The notes below the pieces were generated by a model that ran no database searches, was not told where the DNA came from, and saw nothing but the letters and a program-made list of their open reading frames with translations. DNA of 35,513 nt from Phreatobacter sp. Lineage in GTDB: Bacteria > Pseudomonadota > Alphaproteobacteria > Rhizobiales > Phreatobacteraceae. Both the position numbers and the translations under genes were made by a program. This document shows positions 19,851 to 27,398 of the stretch, in pieces. Location of the stretch: NCBI GenBank assembly GCA_019749835.1, contig JAIEPJ010000275.1:1-35513 (forward strand). Direction: 5' to 3'. Every line of letters starts with the position of its first letter. Position 1 is the first letter of the stretch.

Positions 19851-21727
19851 CACGGCTTCTTCGGGTCGACGGCGATACGGATCGAGAGTTCGCGCAGCTG
19901 CTTCGGGCTCGCCTCGTTGGGCGCCCCCATCAGCAAGTCCTCGGCGCGCTGGTTCATCGGGAACAGCGAGATCTCGCGCAGGTTCTGCGTGCCGCAGATC
20001 AGCATGACGATCCGGTCGACGCCCGCCGCCATGCCGCCATGGGGCGGCGCGCCGTAATGGAAGGCGCGATACATGCCGCCGAACCGCTCGATCACCGTCG
20101 CCTCGTCATAGCCGGCGAGCTCGAAGGCCTTCACCATGGCCTCAGGGCGATGGTTGCGGATACCACCCGAGGCGATCTCGTAGCCGTTGCAGGTGATGTC
20201 GTACTGGAACGCCTTGATCGACAGCGGCTCCTGCGTCTTCAGGGCCTCGAGGCCGCCCTGCGGCATGGAGAAGGGGTTGTGCGAGAAGTCGACCTTCTTC
20301 TCGTCCTCGTTCCACTCGTAGAAGGGGAAATCGACGATCCAGGCGAGCTCGAACCGGTCCTTGTCGATGAGGTTGAGCTCCTCGCCGACCTTGGTCCGGG
20401 CCATGCCGGCGAATTTCACGAACTTCTCGGGATCGCCGGCGACGAAGAAGGCGGCATCGCCAGCTTTGAGGCCGAGCTGCTGCCGAATGGCTTCCGTTCG
20501 TTCCGGGCCGATATTGTTGGCGAGCGGGCCAGCGCCAACCACACCTGGCTCAACGTGAACCCCATCGCCCGCTCCAGATCCCCTGGATTTCTCCAGAACC
20601 TCTTTGATGATCTTTTCGCCATCCGCGACGGTGTCCGCCGAAAGCTCACGCCACATGATGTAACCGAGGCCCGGCTGGCCCTCGCCCTGCGCCCAGGCGT
20701 TCATCCGGTCGCAGAAGGCCCTGGAGCCGCCCGACGGCCCCGGGATCGCCCAGACCTGATTCTTCGGATCCTCCAGCATGCGGGCGAAGACCTTGAAGCC
20801 CGACCCGCGGAAATGTTCGGAGACATCCTGCATGACGAGGGGATTGCGCAGGTCCGGCTTGTCGGACCCGTATTTGCGCATGGATTCGGCATAGGGGATG
20901 CGCGGGAAGCGCTGCGTCACCGGCTTGCCCCCGGCGAAATCCTCGAAGACGCCGCGGATCACCGGTTCCACAGCCGCGAAGACGTCCTCCTGCTCGACGA
21001 AGCTCATTTCCAGGTCGAGCTGGTAGAATTCGCCCGGCAACCGGTCGGCGCGCGGGTCCTCGTCGCGGAAACAGGGCGCGATCTGGAAATAGCGGTCGAA
21101 GCCGCTCATCATGATGAGCTGCTTGTACTGCTGGGGCGCCTGCGGCAGGGCGTAGAACTTGCCGGGATGGATCCGGCTCGGCACCAGGAAGTCGCGCGCG
21201 CCCTCAGGGCTCGACGCGGTGAGGATCGGCGTCTGGAACTCGAAGAAGCCCTGCCCCTTCATGCGGCGGCGGATCGAATCCACCACCTCGCCGCGCGTCA
21301 TGATGTTCTTGTGCAGCTTCTCACGGCGCAGGTCGAGGAAGCGGTATTTCAGCCGCGTCTCCTCCGGATAGTCCTGCTCGCCGAAGACCTGCAGCGGCAG
21401 TTCGTCGGCCTTGCCGAGCACTTCGAGCTCGGTGATGAAGACCTCGACGTCGCCGGTGCCGATCTTCGGGTTCTTCAGCCCCTCGTCGCGCGCCTTGACG
21501 CGGCCGTCGATGCGGATCACCCATTCGGCCCGGCAGGCCTCCAGCGCCTTGAAGGCCGGCGAATCCGGATCGGCCAGGCACTGGGTGATGCCGTAATGGT
21601 CGCGCAGGTCGACGAAAAGAATGCCGCCGTGATCACGGATGCGGTGGCACCAGCCGGACAGGCGCACGGTCTCGCCCACATGGGCCGAACGCAGCTCGCC
21701 GCAGGTTTTCGAGCGATAGCGGTGCAT
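19850..21727 (-). CDS. aspS: Aspartyl-tRNA synthetase, apparently non-discriminating type
   Basis: 625 residues: an anticodon-binding OB domain (1-110), class II catalytic core, and an inserted GAD domain typical of bacterial AspRS. Motif 2 is seen in [20 protein letters not shown] and motif 3 in [13 protein letters not shown]. His33 and the following Gly in RDHGG match the pair seen in non-discriminating AspRS, which also charges tRNA-Asn before GatCAB amidation. An extra segment of about 35 residues (near 361-395) lies between GYIMWRE and GAGPLANN, where relatives usually have a short loop; it explains the length above the usual 590. GAGG precedes ATG 21727. Confidence 0.95.
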   Translation of the reverse strand: MHRYRSKTCGELRSAHVGETVRLSGWCHRIRDHGGILFVDLRDHYGITQCLADPDSPAFKALEACRAEWVIRIDGRVKARDEGLKNPKIGTGDVEVFITELEVLGKADELPLQVFGEQDYPEETRLKYRFLDLRREKLHKNIMTRGEVVDSIRRRMKGQGFFEFQTPILTASSPEGARDFLVPSRIHPGKFYALPQAPQQYKQLIMMSGFDRYFQIAPCFRDEDPRADRLPGEFYQLDLEMSFVEQEDVFAAVEPVIRGVFEDFAGGKPVTQRFPRIPYAESMRKYGSDKPDLRNPLVMQDVSEHFRGSGFKVFARMLEDPKNQVWAIPGPSGGSRAFCDRMNAWAQGEGQPGLGYIMWRELSADTVADGEKIIKEVLEKSRGSGAGDGVHVEPGVVGAGPLANNIGPERTEAIRQQLGLKAGDAAFFVAGDPEKFVKFAGMARTKVGEELNLIDKDRFELAWIVDFPFYEWNEDEKKVDFSHNPFSMPQGGLEALKTQEPLSIKAFQYDITCNGYEIASGGIRNHRPEAMVKAFELAGYDEATVIERFGGMYRAFHYGAPPHGGMAAGVDRIVMLICGTQNLREISLFPMNQRAEDLLMGAPNEASPKQLRELSIRIAVDPKKP

Positions 21728-21862
21728 ATTAGCCTCGGAGGTCTCGCAGGCGGCGCGGAGGGCGCGGCCGAAAAATTCGAACGTGCGTCCCTTTAGCGGA
21801 TGGATGCGCTCGCTTCAAACGGAAGCCGCGCAAATGCAAGCGTCGGAGGGAGCGGCGAAAAT

Positions 21863-21886
21863 CCGCCCCGCCCGCAGTCGGGGCGG
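21863..21886 (-). terminator. Terminator of the OmpA/BON gene
   Basis: An 8-bp perfect stem, CCGCCCCG (21863-21870) and CGGGGCGG (21879-21886), with an 8-base loop. It lies 5 bases past the OmpA-family stop and is followed on the minus strand by ATTTT. Confidence 0.65.
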
Positions 21887-21891
21887 CGCCG

Positions 21892-23520
21892 TCAGCGGGC
21901 GATGATCTCGATGCGGCGGTTGCGCGCCTTGTTGGCCGGCGAATCGTTCGCCACCAGCGGCCGGCTCGCGCCGTGCCCCTCGGAGAGAAGGCGGCTCGCC
22001 TCGACACCCTGGCGGACCAGAAGAGCGACCACGGCCTGGGCACGGCGGTGGCTGAGATCGACGTTCTGGGCGGGATTGCCGTCGGAATCGGTATGGCCCT
22101 CCACCGAGAAGCGCACGGTCGGACATTGTGCCATCAGTGCCGCGATCCGCCGGAGACGGGCCTGGCTCTCGGGGCGCATCACGTCGCGGCCGAACTGGAA
22201 CACGATGCCGCCGGCAGCCATTTCCTGCGTGATCTGTCCGCTGCAAGCGGCCGTGGAGGGCGCGGCCGCTGAGGGTGCGGCCACGGGCGGCACAGCCGTC
22301 GGCGCAGCGATGGCCGGCGCGGCGATCGTATGGGCCACGGTGAAGCCGAAAGGCGCCGACCCCTCGATGGCGGCACGGGCGGCCAGGGCGGCGGTCGGCG
22401 AAGCAACCTCCCCCGTCACGATCAGACGCGAATCCTGCAACGTCGCCCGGCCGCGGTCGAGCAGGACCAGTTGGCCCATGGCGGCGACGGCGGCCTCGAC
22501 GAAGCCCTGTGGCGCCCCGGCTGCCATTTCCTGCGCTTCGGTCACAGCCAGCGGCGCGAAAAGGGCCTCGGCGGCGGCGCGGATCTCCGCCCTTGCCGCC
22601 TCGGTGGGCACATAGCCCTGCAGGCGCACGCCCTCGGGTCGCTTCTCGGCGAACCAGCCATAGGGCGAGATGACGGGCGCCGTGATCGTCGCACCGGCCA
22701 GCGTCAGACCAGCCGGCAGGGACGCCGCGCGCAAGGCGAGGTTGACCGCGACAAAACCCGCGCGGTCGGCGGCCTGCCCCTCCACGGTCAGTGCCCGATC
22801 GGCGATGGACGCGGTCCCCGTCGACAGGCGCGTGACCTGCGTCAGGGCAAAACGCGCCGCCGCCAGCCGGTCGAACCCGTCGGGCGCTCCCGCGGCAACG
22901 ACCAGACGGTCGGTGACCGGCCCGAGCCCGAGTGACGCTGCGAAGGCGACGAGGGCCGCCTTGTCCTCCACCGCGGCAACGACACCCGACATCACCACCC
23001 CCTCCCCGCTGCGAGCCACCGACCACAGGAAGGGACGCACCAGCGGCGGCGACAGCGCCTGCCGCTGCAGGCGGAAACCCTCCGGAAGCGCGGCAAGCGC
23101 GGCGGTGGCAGCCGCCTGTCCCGCGAGCCCGTCGGGCCGCCCTTCGAGGCTGATGGCAGTGCCCGACAGCAGGACCGCGCCGGGCTTCAGCCGGGCGGTG
23201 AGCCCGGCCGCGAAGGTCGCGGCCAGAGCGAAACCTGCCGGCGCCCCCTCTGCAACAGCCGTCATGTCGATGACGGAGGTGTCGGCGGCAGCGGCCCGGA
23301 TGGCGGAGAGCACCGCTTCGCGCACCGCTTCGCTCGGCACCGAACCGCCGAGAACGACGAGGTCGCCCTCGCGCACCAGGGAGAGCTGATAGGGTTCGGC
23401 CACCGTCTGGGCGCGGGCGAGGCCGGATCCGGCGAGAACGAGGAGCGCGACCAGAAACGCCAGACCGAAGACGGGGCGTCGGGCCCGATGAATCATGTCA
23501 TCCCGGCGGATCGTCACCAT
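21892..23520 (-). CDS. OmpA-family outer-membrane/periplasmic protein with three tandem BON-like units
   Basis: 542 residues. A signal peptide (hydrophobic 18-33, cleavage near LARAQ) exports it. Residues 43-400 form three repeats of about 120 residues, starting at about 43, 163 and 286. Each has a BON-like half (for example EGDLVVLGGSVPSEAVREAV, EGVVMSGVVAAVEDKAAL, EGVRLQGYVPTEAARAEI) and a second half marked by A-x-GAP-x-GF. An Ala/Pro linker (400-425) leads to an OmpA peptidoglycan-binding domain (428-542) with SVEGHTDSDG and NRRIEIIAR. It resembles the BON-plus-OmpA plan of mycobacterial ArfA. AAGGAGA, 7 bases upstream, fixes ATG 23520. It probably links the outer membrane to peptidoglycan. 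Confidence 0.88.
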   Translation of the reverse strand: MVTIRRDDMIHRARRPVFGLAFLVALLVLAGSGLARAQTVAEPYQLSLVREGDLVVLGGSVPSEAVREAVLSAIRAAAADTSVIDMTAVAEGAPAGFALAATFAAGLTARLKPGAVLLSGTAISLEGRPDGLAGQAAATAALAALPEGFRLQRQALSPPLVRPFLWSVARSGEGVVMSGVVAAVEDKAALVAFAASLGLGPVTDRLVVAAGAPDGFDRLAAARFALTQVTRLSTGTASIADRALTVEGQAADRAGFVAVNLALRAASLPAGLTLAGATITAPVISPYGWFAEKRPEGVRLQGYVPTEAARAEIRAAAEALFAPLAVTEAQEMAAGAPQGFVEAAVAAMGQLVLLDRGRATLQDSRLIVTGEVASPTAALAARAAIEGSAPFGFTVAHTIAAPAIAAPTAVPPVAAPSAAAPSTAACSGQITQEMAAGGIVFQFGRDVMRPESQARLRRIAALMAQCPTVRFSVEGHTDSDGNPAQNVDLSHRRAQAVVALLVRQGVEASRLLSEGHGASRPLVANDSPANKARNRRIEIIAR

Positions 23521-23854
23521 CCCCGTCTCTCCTTGCCGCCCACGCCTTGCTGCCGGCGCGGACACCCGCGAATCCCCGTTGCAGACTAGCGCCTCGCATG
23601 CCGCCGGGCCATGCATCGCGCAAGGGTGGCGGCCTGGCAGCAAACCACAAAACCGTTGAAAATAAACCAGCAAACCTATGATAGAGAACGCATATTGGCC
23701 CGTAAACAGGCTCCGCCCGAAACTGTCCACAAAGGGCTGGGACGACATGGGCAGGCCAGCGACGGCGCGCCGCTCCGGAGCCATCACCAGTGCAACAGCA
23801 CCGCGATCGTCCCGGCTCCCGGCGGGGGAAGGCTCATCGCCTCCGACCGGACGC
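23521..23854. other. Non-coding gap between the OmpA gene and the first porin
   Basis: About 330 bases without a supported gene. It contains the ribosome site and candidate promoter of the OmpA-family gene and a relatively AT-rich centre (23650-23700). The rest shows no clear signal. The upstream extension of the OmpA reading frame through it contains no family sequence. Confidence 0.6.
23678..23706 (-). promoter_or_regulatory. Candidate promoter of the OmpA/BON gene
   Basis: On the minus strand TTTACG (-35, 23701-23706) and TATCAT (-10, 23678-23683) are separated by exactly 17 bases; they match 4/6 and 5/6 of the sigma-70 consensus. The leader would be about 150 bases to ATG 23520. Confidence 0.45.
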
Positions 23855-23890
23855 AAAAAAGAACCCCGGCGGTTTCCCGCCGGGGTCTTT
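23855..23890 (-). terminator. Terminator of the first porin
   Basis: Perfect 9-bp stem CCCCGGCGG (23864-23872) and CCGCCGGGG (23877-23885). On the minus strand the loop is GAAA, a GNRA tetraloop, followed by TTCTTTTTT. The same hairpin ends the second porin at 27324-27355. Confidence 0.9.
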
Positions 23891-23974
23891 GAGACTGGAA
23901 CCGGTCTGGGACCGGACCCGATCAGAAGTTGCGCTGGACGCGGAACATGCCCGACCAGGCGTTGGCATTGCCGA
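23858..23974 (-). repeat. 3' inverted-repeat arm shared by the two porin genes
   Basis: 117 bases covering the last codons, stop and terminator of the first porin. They match 27239-27355 in opposite orientation with a single mismatch (opposite 27304). The match stops just after the terminator T-run, where the first copy has three extra T residues. Confidence 0.85.
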
Positions 23975-25268
23975 TGGTCGTGCCGTTGGCGACGCCACCG
24001 TTGAGGTTGTTGCGGGTCGTGAGGTTCGAGTAGACGACCTCAACACCGAGGTCGAGGTTACGAACCGGCGACCAGATGGTGTTCACGCCAACCTGCCAGA
24101 AACGGAAGTCGTTCAGGTTGTTGGCGAGAGCGGCAGCAGTGCCCGGGGCGTCGACGTTGACGTACTTACCCCAGATGGCGGAGCGGAGAGCCGGGGTCCA
24201 GAAGTGGCGGAAACCACCGTGGATGGACCAGGCCTTCGACTTCACGAGACCGGTGCCGGCAGCGTTCGACACGCCATCAGCGTAGGTGGAGGTCAGGAGA
24301 CCAACGCCAACCGTCTGACGGGTCTGAACCAGACCGTCCGAGTTATCGTTCGTGAAGGCATAGGCGAGAGCGCCGTCCGTGTAGGCCGCCTGCAACCAGA
24401 GCACGTCGCCGCGGGCGAGCATGTCGAGGTTCAGACGGACGCCACCGCCGACGGCCCAGCCGGTCGAGGAGCGGCCGATGCCACCGAGGGTCGAGCGAAC
24501 CTCGTGGAAGGCAGCCATGACCTGAGCGGAGCCCCAGCCCTGGTCGACGCGGAGGTTACCGACGACGTCCGGGATACCCTGGCCGTTGTAGACGACGCCG
24601 TTGGCGGCGGCCGGAGCAGTGAACGTACCGGCAGCAGCGCTGAAGGTCGTCAGCGCGCCGATGCGGCGGAACTGCGGATCCTCAACCGAAACCGTGGCCG
24701 AGAAGCCCGAACCGAACGACGCCGTGTAGGCGATGAGGTTCGACGAGTTGCGCGACGGGTCCATGGCGGCGCCCGACGAAGCAACGAACTGGAGGTCGCC
24801 CTGGTAGAAGTTGAAGAACGACGCCGAGTTACCGAACGTGAAGCCAGCGAACTGGATGAACGCGCGGGACATGTAGGCAGCCGAGGCCTGGCCAAGAGTG
24901 CCTGCGCCTGTTCCGGCGATGCCAGTGGGGAGGGTCTGATTGAGCGGGCCACGCTGGATCAAGAACTCACCGAAAGCGCGAAGCAGGCCATACTCGGTGT
25001 TCGAGCGGGCGTCGAAGTTCAGAAGCAGGCGGGTACGAGTGGAGTACGCGCCGGTCTGCGCTCCGAACGTCTGAGCAACATAGGCATCCATGCGGACGTA
25101 GCCGCCGATGCGAAGGCAGGTGTCGGTGCCCGGGATGAAGAAGAAGCCAGCGCCGTAGGTGTCGCAGATGCGCACGTACTCGGCGGGAGCTGCCTTGCCC
25201 GGGAGATCCGCTGCCTGAGCGCCGGTGAGGGCAACGAAGCCCGCCGCAGCGCCGAGAAGAAGGCTCTT
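23922..25268 (-). CDS. Omp2/Porin_2-type porin, intact body without a start codon in this orientation
   Basis: The frame encodes 448 residues from KSLLLGAAAGFVALTGAQAA (signal peptide from its fifth codon on) to MFRVQRNF, the C-terminal Phe typical of outer-membrane barrels. It is homologous over its whole length to the porin at 25891-27291, and the first 469 bases match that gene with one mismatch. The first four codons, ribosome site and promoter are absent. Upstream of codon AAG 25268 the DNA is unrelated, and there is no in-frame ATG, GTG or TTG until GTG 25175, which would delete the signal peptide. An ATG at 25273 is out of frame by one base. It is either a decapitated pseudogene or the silent partner of an invertible start cassette. 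No premature stop is present. Confidence 0.85.
   Translation of the reverse strand, partial: KSLLLGAAAGFVALTGAQAADLPGKAAPAEYVRICDTYGAGFFFIPGTDTCLRIGGYVRMDAYVAQTFGAQTGAYSTRTRLLLNFDARSNTEYGLLRAFGEFLIQRGPLNQTLPTGIAGTGAGTLGQASAAYMSRAFIQFAGFTFGNSASFFNFYQGDLQFVASSGAAMDPSRNSSNLIAYTASFGSGFSATVSVEDPQFRRIGALTTFSAAAGTFTAPAAANGVVYNGQGIPDVVGNLRVDQGWGSAQVMAAFHEVRSTLGGIGRSSTGWAVGGGVRLNLDMLARGDVLWLQAAYTDGALAYAFTNDNSDGLVQTRQTVGVGLLTSTYADGVSNAAGTGLVKSKAWSIHGGFRHFWTPALRSAIWGKYVNVDAPGTAAALANNLNDFRFWQVGVNTIWSPVRNLDLGVEVVYSNLTTRNNLNGGVANGTTIGNANAWSGMFRVQRNF
24800..25268 (-). repeat. 5' inverted-repeat arm, first porin copy
   Basis: 469 bases that match 25903-26371 in opposite orientation with one difference (opposite 25962). 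Homology begins abruptly at AAGAGCCTT in the signal peptide and ends abruptly after CTTCTACCAGG. Confidence 0.95.
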
Positions 25269-25902
25269 CGCATCCCCGTGACCCTGGCCTCGCGAGGGGC
25301 GAATCCGGTCGGGCGGCCCTTTGCGCCGAGTCGCGTGGGTCCCTGGCGCCGGCCTCGCGCCGGGTTGGGCTTGGCGCGGCTTTGCAGCCGATTCGGGGCC
25401 CTTTCCAGGGAAACCGGGTCCCTCAGAGGCTGATTATGTGGCTTTCCGCCTGAACCATGTCTCCCGGGGCAGGAACCGCTGCGCCATCGCCCGGCGGGCC
25501 CGGCCGGGCCCCTGCGGCCCGCGGCGCGGGACGGGACAATTAACGCCCTCACGCCGCCGTGACTGGTGAAAGTCCGTTTTTTTTCATAAACTTGTCCTCA
25601 ATTTCCGCGAGCACGATGTGGTTAAGAGGCGCGTGTCCTTCCTGCAACAGTTCCTCCCAAAGCCGGCCCGGGACCGGTCTGGAGCCGTTCTTTCCATTGA
25701 TCAGCGCGGGGGCATCGGTAATGGTGACCTTGCGACGAAGGGGGGCACCCCGGTCGCACCGCCCTTCCTGGGGTCGAACGGCAGATTGCCACGACAGCAG
25801 TAAAGGCGGCCACACGGGGAATATCGGAACCAAAGCCGTCAAAGGCGCGGAACCAGGCTCCCTCAGGAGAAACATTTGGAGGTCTACACAATGAAGACGG
25901 TT
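25269..25902. other. 634-bp spacer between the inverted porin arms (possible invertible segment)
   Basis: Bounded exactly by the two 469-bp arms. The right end carries the only porin start: GGAGG, ATG 25891 and four codons. The left end carries GC-rich sequence with no usable start. Inside are a run of eight T at 25577-25584, a hairpin TGCGAC/GTCGCA at 25731-25758, and a minus-strand open stretch ending at 25549 that looks like the C-terminus of an unidentified protein. The promoter of the second porin should lie here, but I could not fix its -35 and -10 boxes. No complete gene is supported. Confidence 0.6.
25549..25740 (-). pseudogene. Possible C-terminal remnant of an unidentified gene
   Basis: About 63 in-frame codons end in TGA at 25549-25551. 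The peptide looks protein-like: VTITDAPALINGKNG, then GRLWEELLQEGHAPLNH and IVLAEIEDKFMKKNG. Unlike the shadow frames around it, it is not rich in Arg, Ala or Pro, and its codons are less GC-biased. No in-frame start precedes it; upstream it runs into the antisense of the second porin. I do not recognise the family. It could be a broken gene left by the rearrangement, or chance. Confidence 0.3.
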
Positions 25903-27291
25903 AAGAGCCTTCTTCTCGGCGCTGCGGCGGGCTTCGTTGCCCTCACCGGCGCTCAGGCAGCTGATCTCCCGGGCAAGGCAGCTCCCGCCGAGTACGTGCG
26001 CATCTGCGACACCTACGGCGCTGGCTTCTTCTTCATCCCGGGCACCGACACCTGCCTTCGCATCGGCGGCTACGTCCGCATGGATGCCTATGTTGCTCAG
26101 ACGTTCGGAGCGCAGACCGGCGCGTACTCCACTCGTACCCGCCTGCTTCTGAACTTCGACGCCCGCTCGAACACCGAGTATGGCCTGCTTCGCGCTTTCG
26201 GTGAGTTCTTGATCCAGCGTGGCCCGCTCAATCAGACCCTCCCCACTGGCATCGCCGGAACAGGCGCAGGCACTCTTGGCCAGGCCTCGGCTGCCTACAT
26301 GTCCCGCGCGTTCATCCAGTTCGCTGGCTTCACGTTCGGTAACTCGGCGTCGTTCTTCAACTTCTACCAGGCAGACGTCCAGATGGTCGCGGGCGGTGGT
26401 GCTGCTCTCGACCCGTCCAGAACCTCTTCGAACCTCATCGCCTACACAGCGTCGTTCGGTTCGGGCTTCTCGGCCACGGTTTCGATCGAGGATCCGCAGT
26501 TCCGCCGCATCGGCGCTCTTGGTAACTTCATTGGCGGCACTGGCACGCTCTTGGCTGCAAGCCCGGTCGATGGCGTGATCTACAATGGCCAGAGCCTTCC
26601 CGACGTCGTCGCCAATCTCCGCGTCGACCAGGGCTGGGGTTCCGCGCAGGTCATGGCCGCATTCCATGAGGTTCGTGGAAACGTGGCAGTTGCAGTTGCT
26701 CCTGCAGTCGCTCCCCGTATCGGCGTCTCGTCTACCGGTTGGGCTGTTGGCGGTGGCGTCCGTCTGAACCTCGACATGATCGCTCGCGGCGACGTGCTAT
26801 GGTTGCAGGCGGTCTACACGGACGGCGCTCTGGGCTATGCATTCACGAACGATAACTCGGATGGTCTTCAGCAGACCCGCCAGAACGTGCAGGTTGGTCT
26901 GCTCAATGCATTTTATGCCGACGGTGTACAGACCGCTACCGGAGCAATCGTGAAGTCGAAGGCTTGGTCCATCCATGGTGGTTTCCGTCACTTCTGGACC
27001 CCGGCCCTTCGCTCCGCCATCTGGGGCAAGTATGTGAACATCGACGCGCCGTCTATCGCGGGCCGCTCGGTGTCTGACATCCGCTACTGGGCTGTTGGCG
27101 TCAACACGTTCTGGTCGCCGGTTCGCAATCTCGACCTTGGCGTCGAGATCGTTTACCAGGACCTCCGTTCGCGGGACAATGGCAGCGGTGCAACGGTTGG
27201 TTCCCCGTCGTTTTCGGCGGCTACTGCCCGTGGCAATCTCGGCAATGCCAACGCCTGGTCGGGCATGTTCCGCGTCCAGCGCAACTTCTGA
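25891..27291 (+). CDS. Omp2/Porin_2-type outer-membrane porin
   Basis: 466 residues. The signal peptide MKTVKSLLLGAAAGFVALTG ends at AQA-A, and the mature protein begins DLPGKAAPAEYVRICD, as in alphaproteobacterial Porin_2 proteins (Brucella Omp2a/b relatives). Conserved segments include YGAGFFFIPGTDTCLRIGGY near the N-terminus, GFRHFWTPALRSAIWGKY, and the C-terminal Phe needed for barrel assembly. It should form a trimeric 16-strand general diffusion channel. GGAGG 8 bases before ATG 25891 is a strong ribosome site. Codons lean to T-ending forms unlike nearby genes, as in highly expressed porins. It is head to head with its homologue at 23922-25268, from which it differs mainly in putative loop regions. 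Confidence 0.95.
   Translation: MKTVKSLLLGAAAGFVALTGAQAADLPGKAAPAEYVRICDTYGAGFFFIPGTDTCLRIGGYVRMDAYVAQTFGAQTGAYSTRTRLLLNFDARSNTEYGLLRAFGEFLIQRGPLNQTLPTGIAGTGAGTLGQASAAYMSRAFIQFAGFTFGNSASFFNFYQADVQMVAGGGAALDPSRTSSNLIAYTASFGSGFSATVSIEDPQFRRIGALGNFIGGTGTLLAASPVDGVIYNGQSLPDVVANLRVDQGWGSAQVMAAFHEVRGNVAVAVAPAVAPRIGVSSTGWAVGGGVRLNLDMIARGDVLWLQAVYTDGALGYAFTNDNSDGLQQTRQNVQVGLLNAFYADGVQTATGAIVKSKAWSIHGGFRHFWTPALRSAIWGKYVNIDAPSIAGRSVSDIRYWAVGVNTFWSPVRNLDLGVEIVYQDLRSRDNGSGATVGSPSFSAATARGNLGNANAWSGMFRVQRNF
25903..26371 (+). repeat. 5' inverted-repeat arm, second porin copy
   Basis: 469 bases from codon 5 of the porin, identical but for one base to the reverse complement of 24800-25268. Beyond 26371 the two genes differ at many synonymous and non-synonymous positions. 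Confidence 0.95.
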
Positions 27292-27355
27292 TCGGGTCCG
27301 GTCTCAGACCGGTTCCAGTCTCAAAGACCCCGGCGGGAAACCGCCGGGGTTCTTT
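27239..27355 (+). repeat. 3' inverted-repeat arm, second porin copy
   Basis: 117 bases from the final codons through the terminator, matching 23858-23974 inverted with one mismatch at 27304. Confidence 0.85.
27324..27355 (+). terminator. Terminator of the second porin
   Basis: CCCCGGCGG (27328-27336), GAAA tetraloop, CCGCCGGGG (27341-27349), then TTCTTT. It lies 36 bases after the stop and is the same hairpin as at 23864-23885. Confidence 0.9.
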
Positions 27356-27398
27356 GCGTCTGGAGCATTGTGAAATCATGCGTCGCCCCCTCCCCGCC

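Noticed and set aside
23656-23890. Possible plus-strand small RNA ending at the porin hairpin
   Set aside because: TTGAAA and TATGAT are only 15 bases apart and the hairpin tail on this strand is weak; the minus-strand promoter reading is better.
25559-25894. 111-codon plus-strand ORF in the porin spacer
   Set aside because: Low-quality composition, no ribosome site, and it runs over the second porin's start.
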